DNA of 64,000 nt, taken from positions 62,001 to 126,000 of the forward strand of contig QCGO01000003.1 in assembly GCA_003279855.1 (NCBI GenBank), given 5' to 3'. The stretch is from Prochlorococcus sp. AG-388-E21 (GTDB lineage: Bacteria > Cyanobacteriota > Cyanobacteriia > PCC-6307 > Cyanobiaceae). Below the pieces are notes generated by a model. It searched no databases and was not told the DNA's origin. It saw only the letters and a program-made list of their open reading frames with translations. The translations under genes and the position numbers were made by a program. Numbering within the stretch: the stretch's first letter is position 1; each line of letters opens with the position of its first letter. Shown here in pieces: positions 48,591 through 57,818 of this stretch.

Positions 48591-50012
48591 ATGTCAAAAT
48601 CTCCCCAAGACGTTTTAAGTCAGATTAAAGATGAAGGAATTGAACTCATCGATCTAAAATTCACTGACATTCATGGTAAATGGCAACATCTAACCTTGAC
48701 ATCTGACATGATAGAAGAAGAATCATTCACCGAAGGTCTAGCCTTTGATGGATCTTCTATAAGAGGTTGGAAAGCGATTAACGCATCTGACATGTCTATG
48801 GTTCCAGATTCAAGTACCGCGTGGATCGATCCTTTTTATAAACATAAAACTTTAAGCATGATCTGCTCTATTCAAGAGCCACGAAGTGGAGAACCCTATG
48901 ATAGGTGCCCAAGATCATTAGCTCAAAAGGCCTTAAAATATTTAGATTCCACAGGTATAGCAGATACTGCATTCTTTGGACCAGAGCCAGAATTCTTTTT
49001 ATTCGATGATGTTAGATATGACTCTAAAGAAGGTGGTTGTTTTTATAGTGTAGATACTATTGAAGCTCCATGGAATACTGGACGAACAGAAGAAGGTGGA
49101 AATTTAGGTTATAAAATTCAATATAAAGAGGGATATTTCCCAGTTGCTCCTAATGACACCGCTCAAGACATAAGATCTGAAATGTTATTACTAATGGGTG
49201 AATTAGGAATTCCAACTGAGAAGCATCACCATGAAGTAGCTGGAGCTGGTCAACATGAACTTGGAATGAAATTTGATTCCTTAATTAATTCTGCTGATAG
49301 CGTTATGACATACAAATATGTTGTAAGAAACGTAGCCAAAAAATACGGGAAAACAGCGACATTTATGCCTAAACCTGTATTTAACGATAATGGAACAGGC
49401 ATGCATGTTCATCAAAGTTTATGGAAAAGTGGTCAACCTCTATTTTATGGCGAAGGGTCATATGCAAATCTATCTCAGACCGCAAGGTGGTATATCGGAG
49501 GTATATTAAAACACGCTCCATCATTCCTTGCATTTACTAATCCAACAACTAATAGCTATAAAAGATTAGTTCCAGGATTTGAAGCTCCGGTGAACCTAGT
49601 TTACTCAGAGGGTAATAGATCAGCAGCTGTAAGAATTCCTTTAACTGGACCTAGTCCAAAAGCTAAAAGATTAGAATTTAGATCAGGCGACGCACTTGCT
49701 AACCCTTATTTAGCATTTTCTGTAATGATGTTAGCTGGTATCGATGGGATTAAGAATCAAATTGATCCTGGTGATGGAGTTGACGTTGACTTATTTGAAT
49801 TACCAGCAGAGGAGCTATCAAAAATAGATACAGTTCCGTCATCTCTAAACGATTCACTAAATGCACTTAAAGCAGATAAAGATTATTTGTTAGCGGGAGG
49901 AGTATTCACAGAAGATTTCATTGATAATTTTATTGATATAAAGTATGAAGAAGTTCAGCAATTAAGACAGAGGCCTCACCCTCATGAATTTTTTATGTAT
50001 TATGACGCTTAA
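48591..50012 (+). CDS. glnA: Glutamine synthetase type I
   Basis: Assimilates ammonium into glutamine, the main nitrogen entry point. It has 473 residues. Motifs: [55 protein letters not shown], and [10 protein letters not shown]. At the loop where enterobacterial enzymes carry the adenylylated Tyr, this one reads [10 protein letters not shown] with Phe402, so adenylylation control is not possible, as in other cyanobacteria. Upstream lie an NtcA-like site and a GGAGG; downstream is an intrinsic terminator. Confidence 0.97.
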   Translation: MSKSPQDVLSQIKDEGIELIDLKFTDIHGKWQHLTLTSDMIEEESFTEGLAFDGSSIRGWKAINASDMSMVPDSSTAWIDPFYKHKTLSMICSIQEPRSGEPYDRCPRSLAQKALKYLDSTGIADTAFFGPEPEFFLFDDVRYDSKEGGCFYSVDTIEAPWNTGRTEEGGNLGYKIQYKEGYFPVAPNDTAQDIRSEMLLLMGELGIPTEKHHHEVAGAGQHELGMKFDSLINSADSVMTYKYVVRNVAKKYGKTATFMPKPVFNDNGTGMHVHQSLWKSGQPLFYGEGSYANLSQTARWYIGGILKHAPSFLAFTNPTTNSYKRLVPGFEAPVNLVYSEGNRSAAVRIPLTGPSPKAKRLEFRSGDALANPYLAFSVMMLAGIDGIKNQIDPGDGVDVDLFELPAEELSKIDTVPSSLNDSLNALKADKDYLLAGGVFTEDFIDNFIDIKYEEVQQLRQRPHPHEFFMYYDA

Positions 50013-50050
50013 GTCTAAGTAAAAAATTTAGAAATTTTAAAAATCTTTTT

Positions 50051-50090
50051 GAGAATTATCACAAATAATTCTCAGATTGATTTTTTTTTT
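50051..50090 (+). terminator. Intrinsic terminator of glnA
   Basis: A perfect 9-base stem GAGAATTAT/ATAATTCTC (50051-50073) with a 5-base loop is followed by AGATTGA and ten T residues at 50081-50090. It is the clearest Rho-independent terminator in the window and isolates glnA from the methyltransferase gene. Confidence 0.8.
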
Positions 50091-50119
50091 GTTGGAATAT
50101 AAATAAGTAATAATAAAAA

Positions 50120-51175
50120 ATGGTAAAAGAACAATTTTCTAAAATTGCATATAAAACACTTCAACAAGGAAAAAGTATTGCTGGATTAGCTCATAAAGAA
50201 TTAAGTACAAGGATTATGAACTTCGTACTACCGGATAATAAGCTTGGTAATTTAAATATAGATAAAAAACTCCTCGTCGACATTCAAAATTCAATGGATC
50301 GTCTTAGAGAAGAGGATTGGAATGATGCTGAAAAAAATATATATCCACAGAAATTATTATTTGATGAACCTTGGCTGAGGTATTTAACCCAATATCCAAA
50401 AATTTGGCTGGACATGCCAAACACATGGGACCGAAGAAGAAAACAAAACTATAAAGATCTTCCTAAAAACATAGAGAATGAAAACTACCCAAAGTATTAC
50501 TTAAGAAATTTTCACCATCAGACAGATGGATATCTTTCTGATTTTTCGGCGAGTATTTATGATTTACAAGTAGAAATTCTTTTTAATGGAAGTGCCGATG
50601 CCATGAGAAGAAGAATTATTAAACCCCTTAAGGAAGGATTAAACAATTTTAGTAGTAGAAAAAAAAGTTCAATAAAAATTCTTGATGTTGCTACAGGTTC
50701 TGGTAGAACACTTAAACAGCTAAGAGGTGCACTCCCTAAAGAAAAAATTATAGGACTTGATTTGTCTGGATCATACTTAAAAGAAGCTAGTAGATTTATT
50801 TCAAATTTAAATGGTGATTTAATAGAATTAATTAAAGGGAATGCTGAAAATTTACCATTTGAAGATAATAGTATTCAAGGAATTACATGTGTTTATTTAT
50901 TTCATGAATTACCTAGAACCGTAAGAGAAAATGTCTTAAAAGAATTTTTTAGAGTACTTGAACCAAATGGAATATTAATTCTTGCTGATTCAATACAAGA
51001 GAATGATTCACCTGATTTTATACAGATAATGGAAAATTTTTATAAATCATTCCATGAACCTTTTTATTGTGATTACATTAAAGAAGATATAACTTCTAAA
51101 ATAAAAGATATAGGTTTTAATAATATAAAATCAAATTCATTTTTCATGACTAAAGTTTGGTCTGCTATAAAATGA
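50120..51175 (+). CDS. Class I SAM-dependent methyltransferase
   Basis: A 351-residue protein. The first 180 residues form a helical region rich in aromatic residues (DEPWLRYLTQYPKIWLDMPNT) with no known fold that I recognise. The SAM-binding Rossmann fold follows: motif I LDVATGSGRTLKQL, acidic motif II IIGLDLSG, motif III LPFEDNSIQGITCVYLFHEL. It resembles UbiE/COQ5-type enzymes. The substrate is unknown. It begins 107 bases after glnA behind the terminator and is followed by a small conserved gene after 20 bases. Confidence 0.82.
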   Translation: MVKEQFSKIAYKTLQQGKSIAGLAHKELSTRIMNFVLPDNKLGNLNIDKKLLVDIQNSMDRLREEDWNDAEKNIYPQKLLFDEPWLRYLTQYPKIWLDMPNTWDRRRKQNYKDLPKNIENENYPKYYLRNFHHQTDGYLSDFSASIYDLQVEILFNGSADAMRRRIIKPLKEGLNNFSSRKKSSIKILDVATGSGRTLKQLRGALPKEKIIGLDLSGSYLKEASRFISNLNGDLIELIKGNAENLPFEDNSIQGITCVYLFHELPRTVRENVLKEFFRVLEPNGILILADSIQENDSPDFIQIMENFYKSFHEPFYCDYIKEDITSKIKDIGFNNIKSNSFFMTKVWSAIK

Positions 51176-51195
51176 AGAAACAATAAATAATTATT

Positions 51196-51450
51196 ATGAA
51201 TAACTCGGATAAAAATACTATTGAACTGGCCCAAAAACTGAATGATAAGTTAAAAATTGATCACCTAGATTGGCACAAACTAAAGGGGAAAAAATTAAAT
51301 AGATCAGCAGAACTTATATCAGCCGCATTATGCCAATTACTAATTTCAGAGAATGAGGAAGATACAATAAATTATTTGGAAGAAAGTATAAAATGGTTAA
51401 AAGGAATAAATATAGACAAGCCCTGTCCAAGTAAACATTCATCTTTTTAA
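51196..51450 (+). CDS. Conserved small cyanobacterial protein (possibly DUF6439)
   Basis: An 84-residue soluble, helical protein. Recognisable cyanobacterial pattern: DWHKLKGKKLNRSAELISAAL, a repeat-like helix (EEDTINYLEESIKWLKG), and a C-terminal CPSKH. It overlaps the end of the RsbW-like gene on the other strand by 12 bases. I assign no function; the family name is from memory and uncertain. Confidence 0.6.
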   Translation: MNNSDKNTIELAQKLNDKLKIDHLDWHKLKGKKLNRSAELISAALCQLLISENEEDTINYLEESIKWLKGINIDKPCPSKHSSF

Positions 51451-51882
51451 TGCTAATTGGAGCCGATTACCCTTATTACTCCATCTAATATCATCAAAGC
51501 ATTCGTTTATTATATAAAGACCCCGGCCATTTAATGAAGTAAGTTTTTCAGGTAATTTATACAATCTTTTTTTTATTTCTAAACCATTACCTTGATCTTG
51601 AATCTGCCATACACACCAGTTAGGAGTAATTATTCTTCGAACTCTAATCGATTTATTAGGATCTAGTTTATTGCCATGCGTAACCGCATTTATAAGTGCT
51701 TCATGTAAACCTAACTTTATATTGTAACTGTATTGAGAAGTATTTAACGGTTCTAACAATAAATCAACAAAATCATTCAATTGTAGTGAAGAATTTAATT
51801 CAAAATTAGACCAATTAATTGCTGGTCTGTTAAGTAAATCAATAATAAAATTTAAAAGAATTTTGCCCTGAAAAAAGGACAT
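51439..51882 (-). CDS. RsbW-like histidine kinase-type ATPase domain protein
   Basis: A 147-residue stand-alone HATPase_c domain, as in anti-sigma factor kinases. The N box is LHEALINAVTHGNKLDP, the G1 box IQDQGNGLEI, and the G2-like box NGRGLYIINECFDDI. There is no sensor or phosphoacceptor domain. RsbW proteins bind an anti-anti-sigma factor or a sigma factor, but no such partner is adjacent. It lies 49 bases after the GUN4 gene on the same strand. Confidence 0.82.
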   Translation of the reverse strand: MSFFQGKILLNFIIDLLNRPAINWSNFELNSSLQLNDFVDLLLEPLNTSQYSYNIKLGLHEALINAVTHGNKLDPNKSIRVRRIITPNWCVWQIQDQGNGLEIKKRLYKLPEKLTSLNGRGLYIINECFDDIRWSNKGNRLQLALKR

Positions 51883-51931
51883 AACTTTATATCTATATTA
51901 AAAATATTTTAACCTATCAAAGAGCTCTAGA

Positions 51932-52666
51932 TCAAAGAATATTATTATGCCTCAATGAGATTGCTGGATGTCTGAGAATAGAATCCATAAGTCTTACTCC
52001 CCTAAGTTGATTGATCAATGGCATGTGTCCTTCAGGAGCCTCCAGTGACCAACTAAACGAACTTGGATACCTAGTCCAATATCCATCTTTTTTCCATCCT
52101 ATCTTTGGCCATAACAATTCATATTTTTTTCCAACTGACTTAAGAAGTTTAGCTTGTATTGAAAAACCAAACCTGCCATTTGAATAAATAGTCCATAATC
52201 TATCTATCGTTTGCAGATCAGGGCCTGACATATTATTGACCTCACTATAAAAAACATAACCACGATTTTCAGCAAGCTTACCAGCTAATTTTCTTAAATA
52301 TGAACTAGTTAATCTATCAGCATCCTCAAATTTTTGTTCTAATAACTTCAACTGTAGTTCTTCATAGTTAATATTTTCATCTGAATAAGTAAAAAACCAA
52401 TTATTGTATTTTTTATCATTAAAAAAATTTGGTTTATGTTTTTTTAATACTTGTAGTAACCAACCAGCAGCCCAATCATCTCCTTTCTGATCAAAATCAT
52501 CAAATATTTTCTTTCCAATCAAAAATATGTTTTCGACATCAGATTCAATATCAGATAATAAATTTATTCTTTTTCGCTGATTTGATTTAACAAAAATATT
52601 AACTAAATTTAATGTACTCTTATAATGGTCTTCTTGATCTTTGTTTTTCATTTCTAATAAATCCAT
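51932..52666 (-). CDS. GUN4 domain protein
   Basis: A 244-residue GUN4-type protein (ATG 52666; ATG 52651 possible). GUN4 binds protoporphyrin IX and Mg-protoporphyrin and stimulates magnesium chelatase in chlorophyll synthesis. The porphyrin-binding core is at the C terminus, about 140-235: LQTIDRLWTIYSNGRFGFSI, LLWPKIGWKKDGYWTRYPSSF, and EAPEGHMPLINQLRG. The N-terminal 100 or so residues are helical. Start codons of this gene and mnmH are 19 bases apart in divergent arrangement, so promoters overlap. Confidence 0.88.
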   Translation of the reverse strand: MDLLEMKNKDQEDHYKSTLNLVNIFVKSNQRKRINLLSDIESDVENIFLIGKKIFDDFDQKGDDWAAGWLLQVLKKHKPNFFNDKKYNNWFFTYSDENINYEELQLKLLEQKFEDADRLTSSYLRKLAGKLAENRGYVFYSEVNNMSGPDLQTIDRLWTIYSNGRFGFSIQAKLLKSVGKKYELLWPKIGWKKDGYWTRYPSSFSWSLEAPEGHMPLINQLRGVRLMDSILRHPAISLRHNNIL

Positions 52667-52685
52667 CTAATTTTTAAAACTATCC

Positions 52686-53738
52686 ATGAACTCCAGAAAA
52701 GAAGAACTAGAGAAATTCAGGAAGTTCAACTGCCCACTTATTGATGTTAGGAGTCCAGGAGAATATTATAAAGGACATATGCCAAATTCTATAAATATTC
52801 CGTTATTTGATAATGAAGAGAGATCAAAAGTAGGAACTGTATATAAAAATTACGGAAGAGAAGATGCAGTTATAAAAGGTTTGGAATTTTTAGCCATAAA
52901 AATTGAAAATATTATTAACAAGTTATTTGAAGTTATAAATAATTATAAATTGACAAGTCATAATTCACAATCAAATGAACCCACATTAAAAATCTACTGT
53001 TCTAGGGGTGGAATGAGATCTCAAAGTATATGCTGGCTTTTAGAAAAATACAATTATAGAAGTGTTACGTTAAATAATGGCTATAAAAGCTACAGAAAAT
53101 GGACTTTAGATAGCTTTAATAAAAAATGGAAAATAGTTGTTATCGGAGGAAAAACTGGAACTGGTAAAACTAATATCTTAAAATTACTTCGTGATAGTAA
53201 TTATCAAATAATTGATTTAGAAGGGTTAGCCAATCATAGAGGAAGTACTTTTGGCGGACTAGGTATGAGAGCACAACCTTCAAATGAACAATTTGAAAAT
53301 ATGATCGCAGAGGAATTAAAAGGTTTTATAAAAAATGAGACAATATTCGTCGAAGCTGAAAGTGCAAATATTGGAAAATGTAAAGTACCTCATGAGTTTT
53401 TTAGTCAAATGAAAACAGCAGAAAGAATTGAAATAAAAAAAAGTGAATCAAATCGTTTAAAGGAATTAATTAAAACATATAGTATTTTTGACGAAAAAGA
53501 TCTTATTGAAGCTGTATTAAGAATAAAGAAAAGATTAGGTCCACAAAGAACAACAATTGCAATCGAGTCAATTAAAAAAAAAGATTGGCAAATGGTTTGT
53601 AAGTCTGTTTTAGAATATTATGATAAGTGTTATGATTATGAAAAAACAGGTCAAAATAATATTAAAACACTAAATATGACCGATATCTTCGACGATCAAA
53701 CAACATTGAGATTAATAAAAGAATATATGAAATCATAA
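52686..53738 (+). CDS. mnmH: tRNA 2-selenouridine synthase
   Basis: Replaces sulfur by selenium (and can geranylate) at the wobble 2-thiouridine of certain tRNAs. It has 350 residues. An N-terminal rhodanese domain holds the catalytic Cys105 in LKIYCSRGGMRSQS, and the C-terminal half begins with a P-loop, GGKTGTGKT at 154-162, and FGGLGMRAQPSNEQFEN. No selenophosphate synthetase gene is in the window. psb28 follows after 56 bases. Confidence 0.9.
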   Translation: MNSRKEELEKFRKFNCPLIDVRSPGEYYKGHMPNSINIPLFDNEERSKVGTVYKNYGREDAVIKGLEFLAIKIENIINKLFEVINNYKLTSHNSQSNEPTLKIYCSRGGMRSQSICWLLEKYNYRSVTLNNGYKSYRKWTLDSFNKKWKIVVIGGKTGTGKTNILKLLRDSNYQIIDLEGLANHRGSTFGGLGMRAQPSNEQFENMIAEELKGFIKNETIFVEAESANIGKCKVPHEFFSQMKTAERIEIKKSESNRLKELIKTYSIFDEKDLIEAVLRIKKRLGPQRTTIAIESIKKKDWQMVCKSVLEYYDKCYDYEKTGQNNIKTLNMTDIFDDQTTLRLIKEYMKS

Positions 53739-53794
53739 ATTTTAACGAAATATGCTTTTATTATCTACAATATAAAATTAACTTTTAAATTATT

Positions 53795-54148
53795 ATGGCA
53801 GAAAATAACTTAGCAAAAATTCAATTTTATGAAGGAACTGATGAACCAGTTGTTCCAGAAATTAGATTAACAAGAGGTAATGATGGTACTACTGGACAAG
53901 CAATATTTATATTCGAAAAACCTCAAGCATTATCATCAATTGCAGATGGTGAAATTACAGGAATGAGAATGATTGATTCCGAAGGAGAAATTTTAACCAG
54001 AGAAGTTAAAGTCAAATTTGTTGATGGTGAACCAATGTTTTTAGAGGGAACCTATATATGGAAAACTAAATCTGATTTTGATAGATTTATGAGGTTTGCT
54101 AATAGTTATGCCAAATCAAATGGATTAGGATACTCTGAGAAGAAGTAA
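53795..54148 (+). CDS. psb28: Photosystem II assembly protein Psb28
   Basis: Soluble 117-residue factor that binds cytosolic faces of assembling photosystem II and affects chlorophyll protein synthesis. The sequence is characteristic: [55 protein letters not shown] and [17 protein letters not shown]. It is preceded by a 56-base spacer and followed after 14 bases by the PerM-type permease gene. Confidence 0.95.
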   Translation: MAENNLAKIQFYEGTDEPVVPEIRLTRGNDGTTGQAIFIFEKPQALSSIADGEITGMRMIDSEGEILTREVKVKFVDGEPMFLEGTYIWKTKSDFDRFMRFANSYAKSNGLGYSEKK

Positions 54149-54162
54149 ATAGATTATGAAAA

Positions 54163-55206
54163 TTGAATCGTTCCTTCTATTTTAAATTTACTGTTGTAAT
54201 TATAAGCTTTTTAATAGTATGGACCTTAAGGGATTTCATGCTTTTAATAATTTGTTCTTTAGTAATATCTAATGTAGTTAGTAATTTATGTAATCAAATA
54301 CAAATAATTTTAAAATTACCAAGATTTGTTTCCTTATTAATTGTTCTAGTAGGAATATCATTCATGATATTTTCTATTTCTATCATTGTTTTACCCCCAT
54401 TTATAAGAGAATTTAATGAAATATTAATAGATATTCCAAATGGATTATCAAGAGTTAATGAATTGATCAACTCTAACCTAAATAAATTTAACGATTTACT
54501 TTACGGTAAAGAATCCGAGAGAATAGTAAATATATTCGACCTTGTTAATGATGTGGTTCCAATTCCAGATGGCGCTACTATTGCCAAAGCAATTCAAGAA
54601 AGTTTTATAAATATTATTAATTTAGCTGGAAACCTCGGATCTGGATTTATAAGAGTAATTTTTGTATTAGTTGTAAGTTTTATGATATCCATTGAACCAA
54701 AAGCTTATAAAGAGGGAGTACTCTTTATAGTTCCTAAAGTTTATCGTAATAAATTCAGGATTATATTAGATAAGTGTAATATTGCATTAACAAATTGGAC
54801 TTTTTCTATAGTGGTAAGTTCAATATCAGTAGGTTTATTATCTTTAATAGTTTTATCAATTTTAGATGTTAAATATGTATTATCAAATGCAATTATAGCA
54901 ATGATCTTAAACATAATTCCTAACATCGGACCAGTTTTAAGTGGGATATTCCCAATCTCAATCGCACTTTTAGATAACTTTTGGAAACCAGTAGCTGTTT
55001 TTGGGGCTTATATCATCATTCAAAATATAGAGAGTTATATAATAATGCCCTCAATTTTGAAGAAGAAAACAAATTTACTTCCAGGATTAACATTAATATC
55101 TCAATTTGGATTTACTTTCATCTTTGGTCCTTTAGGATTAGTATTATCTTTGCCAATTGTAGTTGTAACACAAGTATTAATAAAAGAGCTAATTAATGAT
55201 AATTAA
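54163..55206 (+). CDS. AI-2E/PerM family transporter
   Basis: A 347-residue membrane protein, about seven to eight helices. Start is TTG 54163; an ATG seven bases upstream is out of frame. The family pattern is VISFLIVWTLRDFMLLIICS at the N terminus, a long amphipathic region (about 80-150), then FVLVVSFMISIEPKAYKEG and the C-terminal NIIPNIGPVLSGIFPISIAL, GAYIIIQNIESYIIMPSIL and GPLGLVLSLPIVV. Transported compound is not known; the AI-2 name is historical. Its stop is six bases from that of the 60-aa gene on the other strand. Confidence 0.87.
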   Translation: MNRSFYFKFTVVIISFLIVWTLRDFMLLIICSLVISNVVSNLCNQIQIILKLPRFVSLLIVLVGISFMIFSISIIVLPPFIREFNEILIDIPNGLSRVNELINSNLNKFNDLLYGKESERIVNIFDLVNDVVPIPDGATIAKAIQESFINIINLAGNLGSGFIRVIFVLVVSFMISIEPKAYKEGVLFIVPKVYRNKFRIILDKCNIALTNWTFSIVVSSISVGLLSLIVLSILDVKYVLSNAIIAMILNIIPNIGPVLSGIFPISIALLDNFWKPVAVFGAYIIIQNIESYIIMPSILKKKTNLLPGLTLISQFGFTFIFGPLGLVLSLPIVVVTQVLIKELINDN

Positions 55207-55212
55207 ATACTT

Positions 55213-55395
55213 TTATTTAGTTAATTTCTTATATAAATATGGATAAGAAAAAAGTATAAAGAAAGAAAGAGGATGTTTAGAAAATGCAAAATAAAAGGAG
55301 TTAAATGTAAAATGATCTATTAGTATTCTTAATTCTGTAGATAAATCAATTAATACTAAAGAAAATAGAAGAATTAAATAGTAATTTATTTTCAT
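55213..55395 (-). CDS. Small membrane protein, 60 aa
   Basis: A 60-residue frame with an N-terminal hydrophobic helix (NYYLILLFSLVLIDLS) and a second hydrophobic stretch (HPLSFFILFSYPYLY) ending in lysines. It begins 17 bases after secF on the same strand, so it looks like the last gene of the pdhB-secD-secF group. It has no family I can name. The tight fit on both sides (6 bases from the permease gene) and membrane character support it as real. Confidence 0.6.
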   Translation of the reverse strand: MKINYYLILLFSLVLIDLSTELRILIDHFTFNSFYFAFSKHPLSFFILFSYPYLYKKLTK

Positions 55396-55412
55396 TAAAT
55401 TACTCCCTTAGT

Positions 55413-56330
55413 TTAATCTTTAATTAGAAATGAAGGTGCTAGTAATATACTTGAATAACTACCAATTAAAATTCCTAGTGTCAAAGATACAGAAAACCAA
55501 AATAGTGAATATGAACCAAAAATTATAAGTGTTAGTAGAGGTATCAATGTTGTAATACTAGTAAAAAAAGTTCGTCGAAAAGATTCATTAACTGAAATTT
55601 GGATTGTTTTATTATAATTATCTGAATTTTTCTTTAAATTTTCTCTAATCCTATCAAAAATGACAACTGTATCATTAACTGAATACCCAGCTATTGTTAA
55701 TAAAGAAACGGCAAACAAACTATTTACTTCAATAGACAATAGGATACCTAACCAAGAAAAAATACCAAAAACAATAAATAAATCATGGAATAAAGCTAAT
55801 AAAGCAAACAATGCATATTTCTTGTCAAATCGAATAGAAATATATATAGATATTGCGAATAAAGAAACTAATAAGGAGGCGGCACAATTTGTAAGAAGTT
55901 TTCTGCCGAGTTTTGGTCCTATTATTCTAGAGTCTTTACTCTCATAATTTAAAGGACCTAAAATTTTATCCACATTAGAAATTAAATTATTTGATTCTTC
56001 AATAGTTAAATAAGGGGTCCGAATAGAAATTAAACTATTATTATTTTGAATTTGTAATTTAATATTGTTTAGAAGATTTTTATTATTTGAAAAAGTTCTC
56101 AATTTTTCTATAACTAAATCAGGGGAAATATTTTCACATTCTTCTTCACAACTCCTCTCAATTCTTAATTCATTACCACCAATAAAGTCCATTCCAAGAT
56201 TAATAGGTTTTTTGTATGAAGTGTTTAAAGTTGAATATAAAATTCCTATTAAACTTAACAATATAAGAAATGATGAAAATCCAAATATTTTATTTTTATT
56301 TTTAATTAAATTAAAACTAAATGATTTCAT
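55413..56330 (-). CDS. secF: Protein translocase subunit SecF
   Basis: Membrane partner of SecD that uses ion flow to help protein export. It has 305 residues with six helices. Signatures: NLGMDFIGGNELRIER after the first helix, GPKLGRKLLTN, then SLLTIAGYSVNDTVVIFDRIRENL, the RND-type motif. It follows secD by 24 bases on the same strand and precedes the 60-aa gene. Confidence 0.95.
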   Translation of the reverse strand: MKSFSFNLIKNKNKIFGFSSFLILLSLIGILYSTLNTSYKKPINLGMDFIGGNELRIERSCEEECENISPDLVIEKLRTFSNNKNLLNNIKLQIQNNNSLISIRTPYLTIEESNNLISNVDKILGPLNYESKDSRIIGPKLGRKLLTNCAASLLVSLFAISIYISIRFDKKYALFALLALFHDLFIVFGIFSWLGILLSIEVNSLFAVSLLTIAGYSVNDTVVIFDRIRENLKKNSDNYNKTIQISVNESFRRTFFTSITTLIPLLTLIIFGSYSLFWFSVSLTLGILIGSYSSILLAPSFLIKD

Positions 56331-56354
56331 GAAAAAATAATTAATAAATTAAAG

Positions 56355-57815
56355 TTAGAGGGGATTAGATTTACTTAAATAAAGATTTTTTTGTCTTAAA
56401 GATTGATAAGTAGTTAAAAATCTTAAAATAGTTTTGGAACAATTTAAAGAGGTAAATAAACTTATAACAACTCCTATACCAAGTGTTGCAGCAAAACCCT
56501 TTACAAAATTAGTTCCCAATAAAAACAACACAAAACAACTTACAAAGGTTGTAATATGGCCATCGATAATAGACGAATTAGCTCTTTGAAACCCACTATC
56601 AATTGATCTTATAAGAGTATTTCCATTTATAAGTTCCTCTCTAATTCTCTCGAAAATTAAAACATTTGCATCCACTGCCATACCAATACTTAAAATTAAT
56701 CCAGCAATACCAGGTAAAGTTAATGTCACAGGTATTAAAGAATAAAGAGCTAAGTTAAAAAAACCATAAAAAATCAAGGAAATAACAGAAACAAAACCAA
56801 GAATTCTATAGTTAAAAATCATAAATATTCCAACAAATATCAATCCACAAATAGCAGAATAAAGACTCTTAACAATATTTTTTGAACCAAGTAAAGGACC
56901 AATAGTATTAGTTTCAACAATTTCAATAGGTAAAGGTAAAGAACCACCCTTAAGTTGAACTTCTAATTCCCTGGCGTTTTCAGCTGAAAAATTTCCACTT
57001 ATCGTTGCTGCTCCCCCGGTAATACCAGTATTTATGAATTGGCTTCCAACACTAGCTTCGCTAATGGATTCTCCATCAAGAACAATAGACAAAAGTTTAT
57101 CCGTACCTGCAATAGATTTAGTAATTTCAGCAAATTTTTTACCACCATCATTACTAAAGGATAATGAGACCTCCCAATTATTATTAGTTTGCTCTTGTCT
57201 TCTACCAGCATTTATTAAATCCTTGCCTGATAAGTCAGTTTTATTGAATAGATCAGCAATTTCATTGCTTATATATTTTTTAGTTTCGATCAATCTCTCA
57301 AATAATTGCTCATTATTAGAAGAATAATTTATATCATTTTCAATTTCAGTAAGGTTGTCTATAAGAAGAAAAGAAGTCTCTTCATTTGGTTTATCACCAA
57401 TTTTGAATTGTTTAATTAAATCATTAATTTTAAATCTTTGCAATTGAAGGTTTTTTAATTGAGTACTTGTATTTTCTTTTTGAGTTCTAAATTCTAATAA
57501 AGCAGTTTTACCTAATATCCTTGAGGCAGACAAAGGGTTTTGTTCCCCTGGTAACTCCAAAATTAATTGATCACGTCCTAATGTTTGTAAATTAGACTCT
57601 GCCACTCCTAAATTATTCACACGTTTATCTAAAACTGCATTGACAGCCTCTAATTCTTCTTTTAAAACTTTCCCATCTTCTTTAACCAATTGAAGAGTAA
57701 GTTGAGAACCTCCTTTTAAATCAAGACCTAATTGTAGTGGGAAATTAATTAATAAATAAATAGAAAAAGTCAGTAGAAAAATAATAAAAAAAAGCCAACC
57801 TTGTCTACTTTTCAT
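56355..57815 (-). CDS. secD: Protein translocase subunit SecD
   Basis: Export factor of 486 residues with one N-terminal helix, a large periplasmic or lumenal domain and five C-terminal helices. Signatures: LGLDLKGGSQLTLQL, LGKTALLEFR, GGAATISGNFSAENA, and LPGIAGLILSIGMAVDANVLIFER in the membrane part. It is three bases downstream of pdhB and 24 bases upstream of secF. Confidence 0.95.
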   Translation of the reverse strand: MKSRQGWLFFIIFLLTFSIYLLINFPLQLGLDLKGGSQLTLQLVKEDGKVLKEELEAVNAVLDKRVNNLGVAESNLQTLGRDQLILELPGEQNPLSASRILGKTALLEFRTQKENTSTQLKNLQLQRFKINDLIKQFKIGDKPNEETSFLLIDNLTEIENDINYSSNNEQLFERLIETKKYISNEIADLFNKTDLSGKDLINAGRRQEQTNNNWEVSLSFSNDGGKKFAEITKSIAGTDKLLSIVLDGESISEASVGSQFINTGITGGAATISGNFSAENARELEVQLKGGSLPLPIEIVETNTIGPLLGSKNIVKSLYSAICGLIFVGIFMIFNYRILGFVSVISLIFYGFFNLALYSLIPVTLTLPGIAGLILSIGMAVDANVLIFERIREELINGNTLIRSIDSGFQRANSSIIDGHITTFVSCFVLFLLGTNFVKGFAATLGIGVVISLFTSLNCSKTILRFLTTYQSLRQKNLYLSKSNPL

Positions 57816-57818
57816 TTC

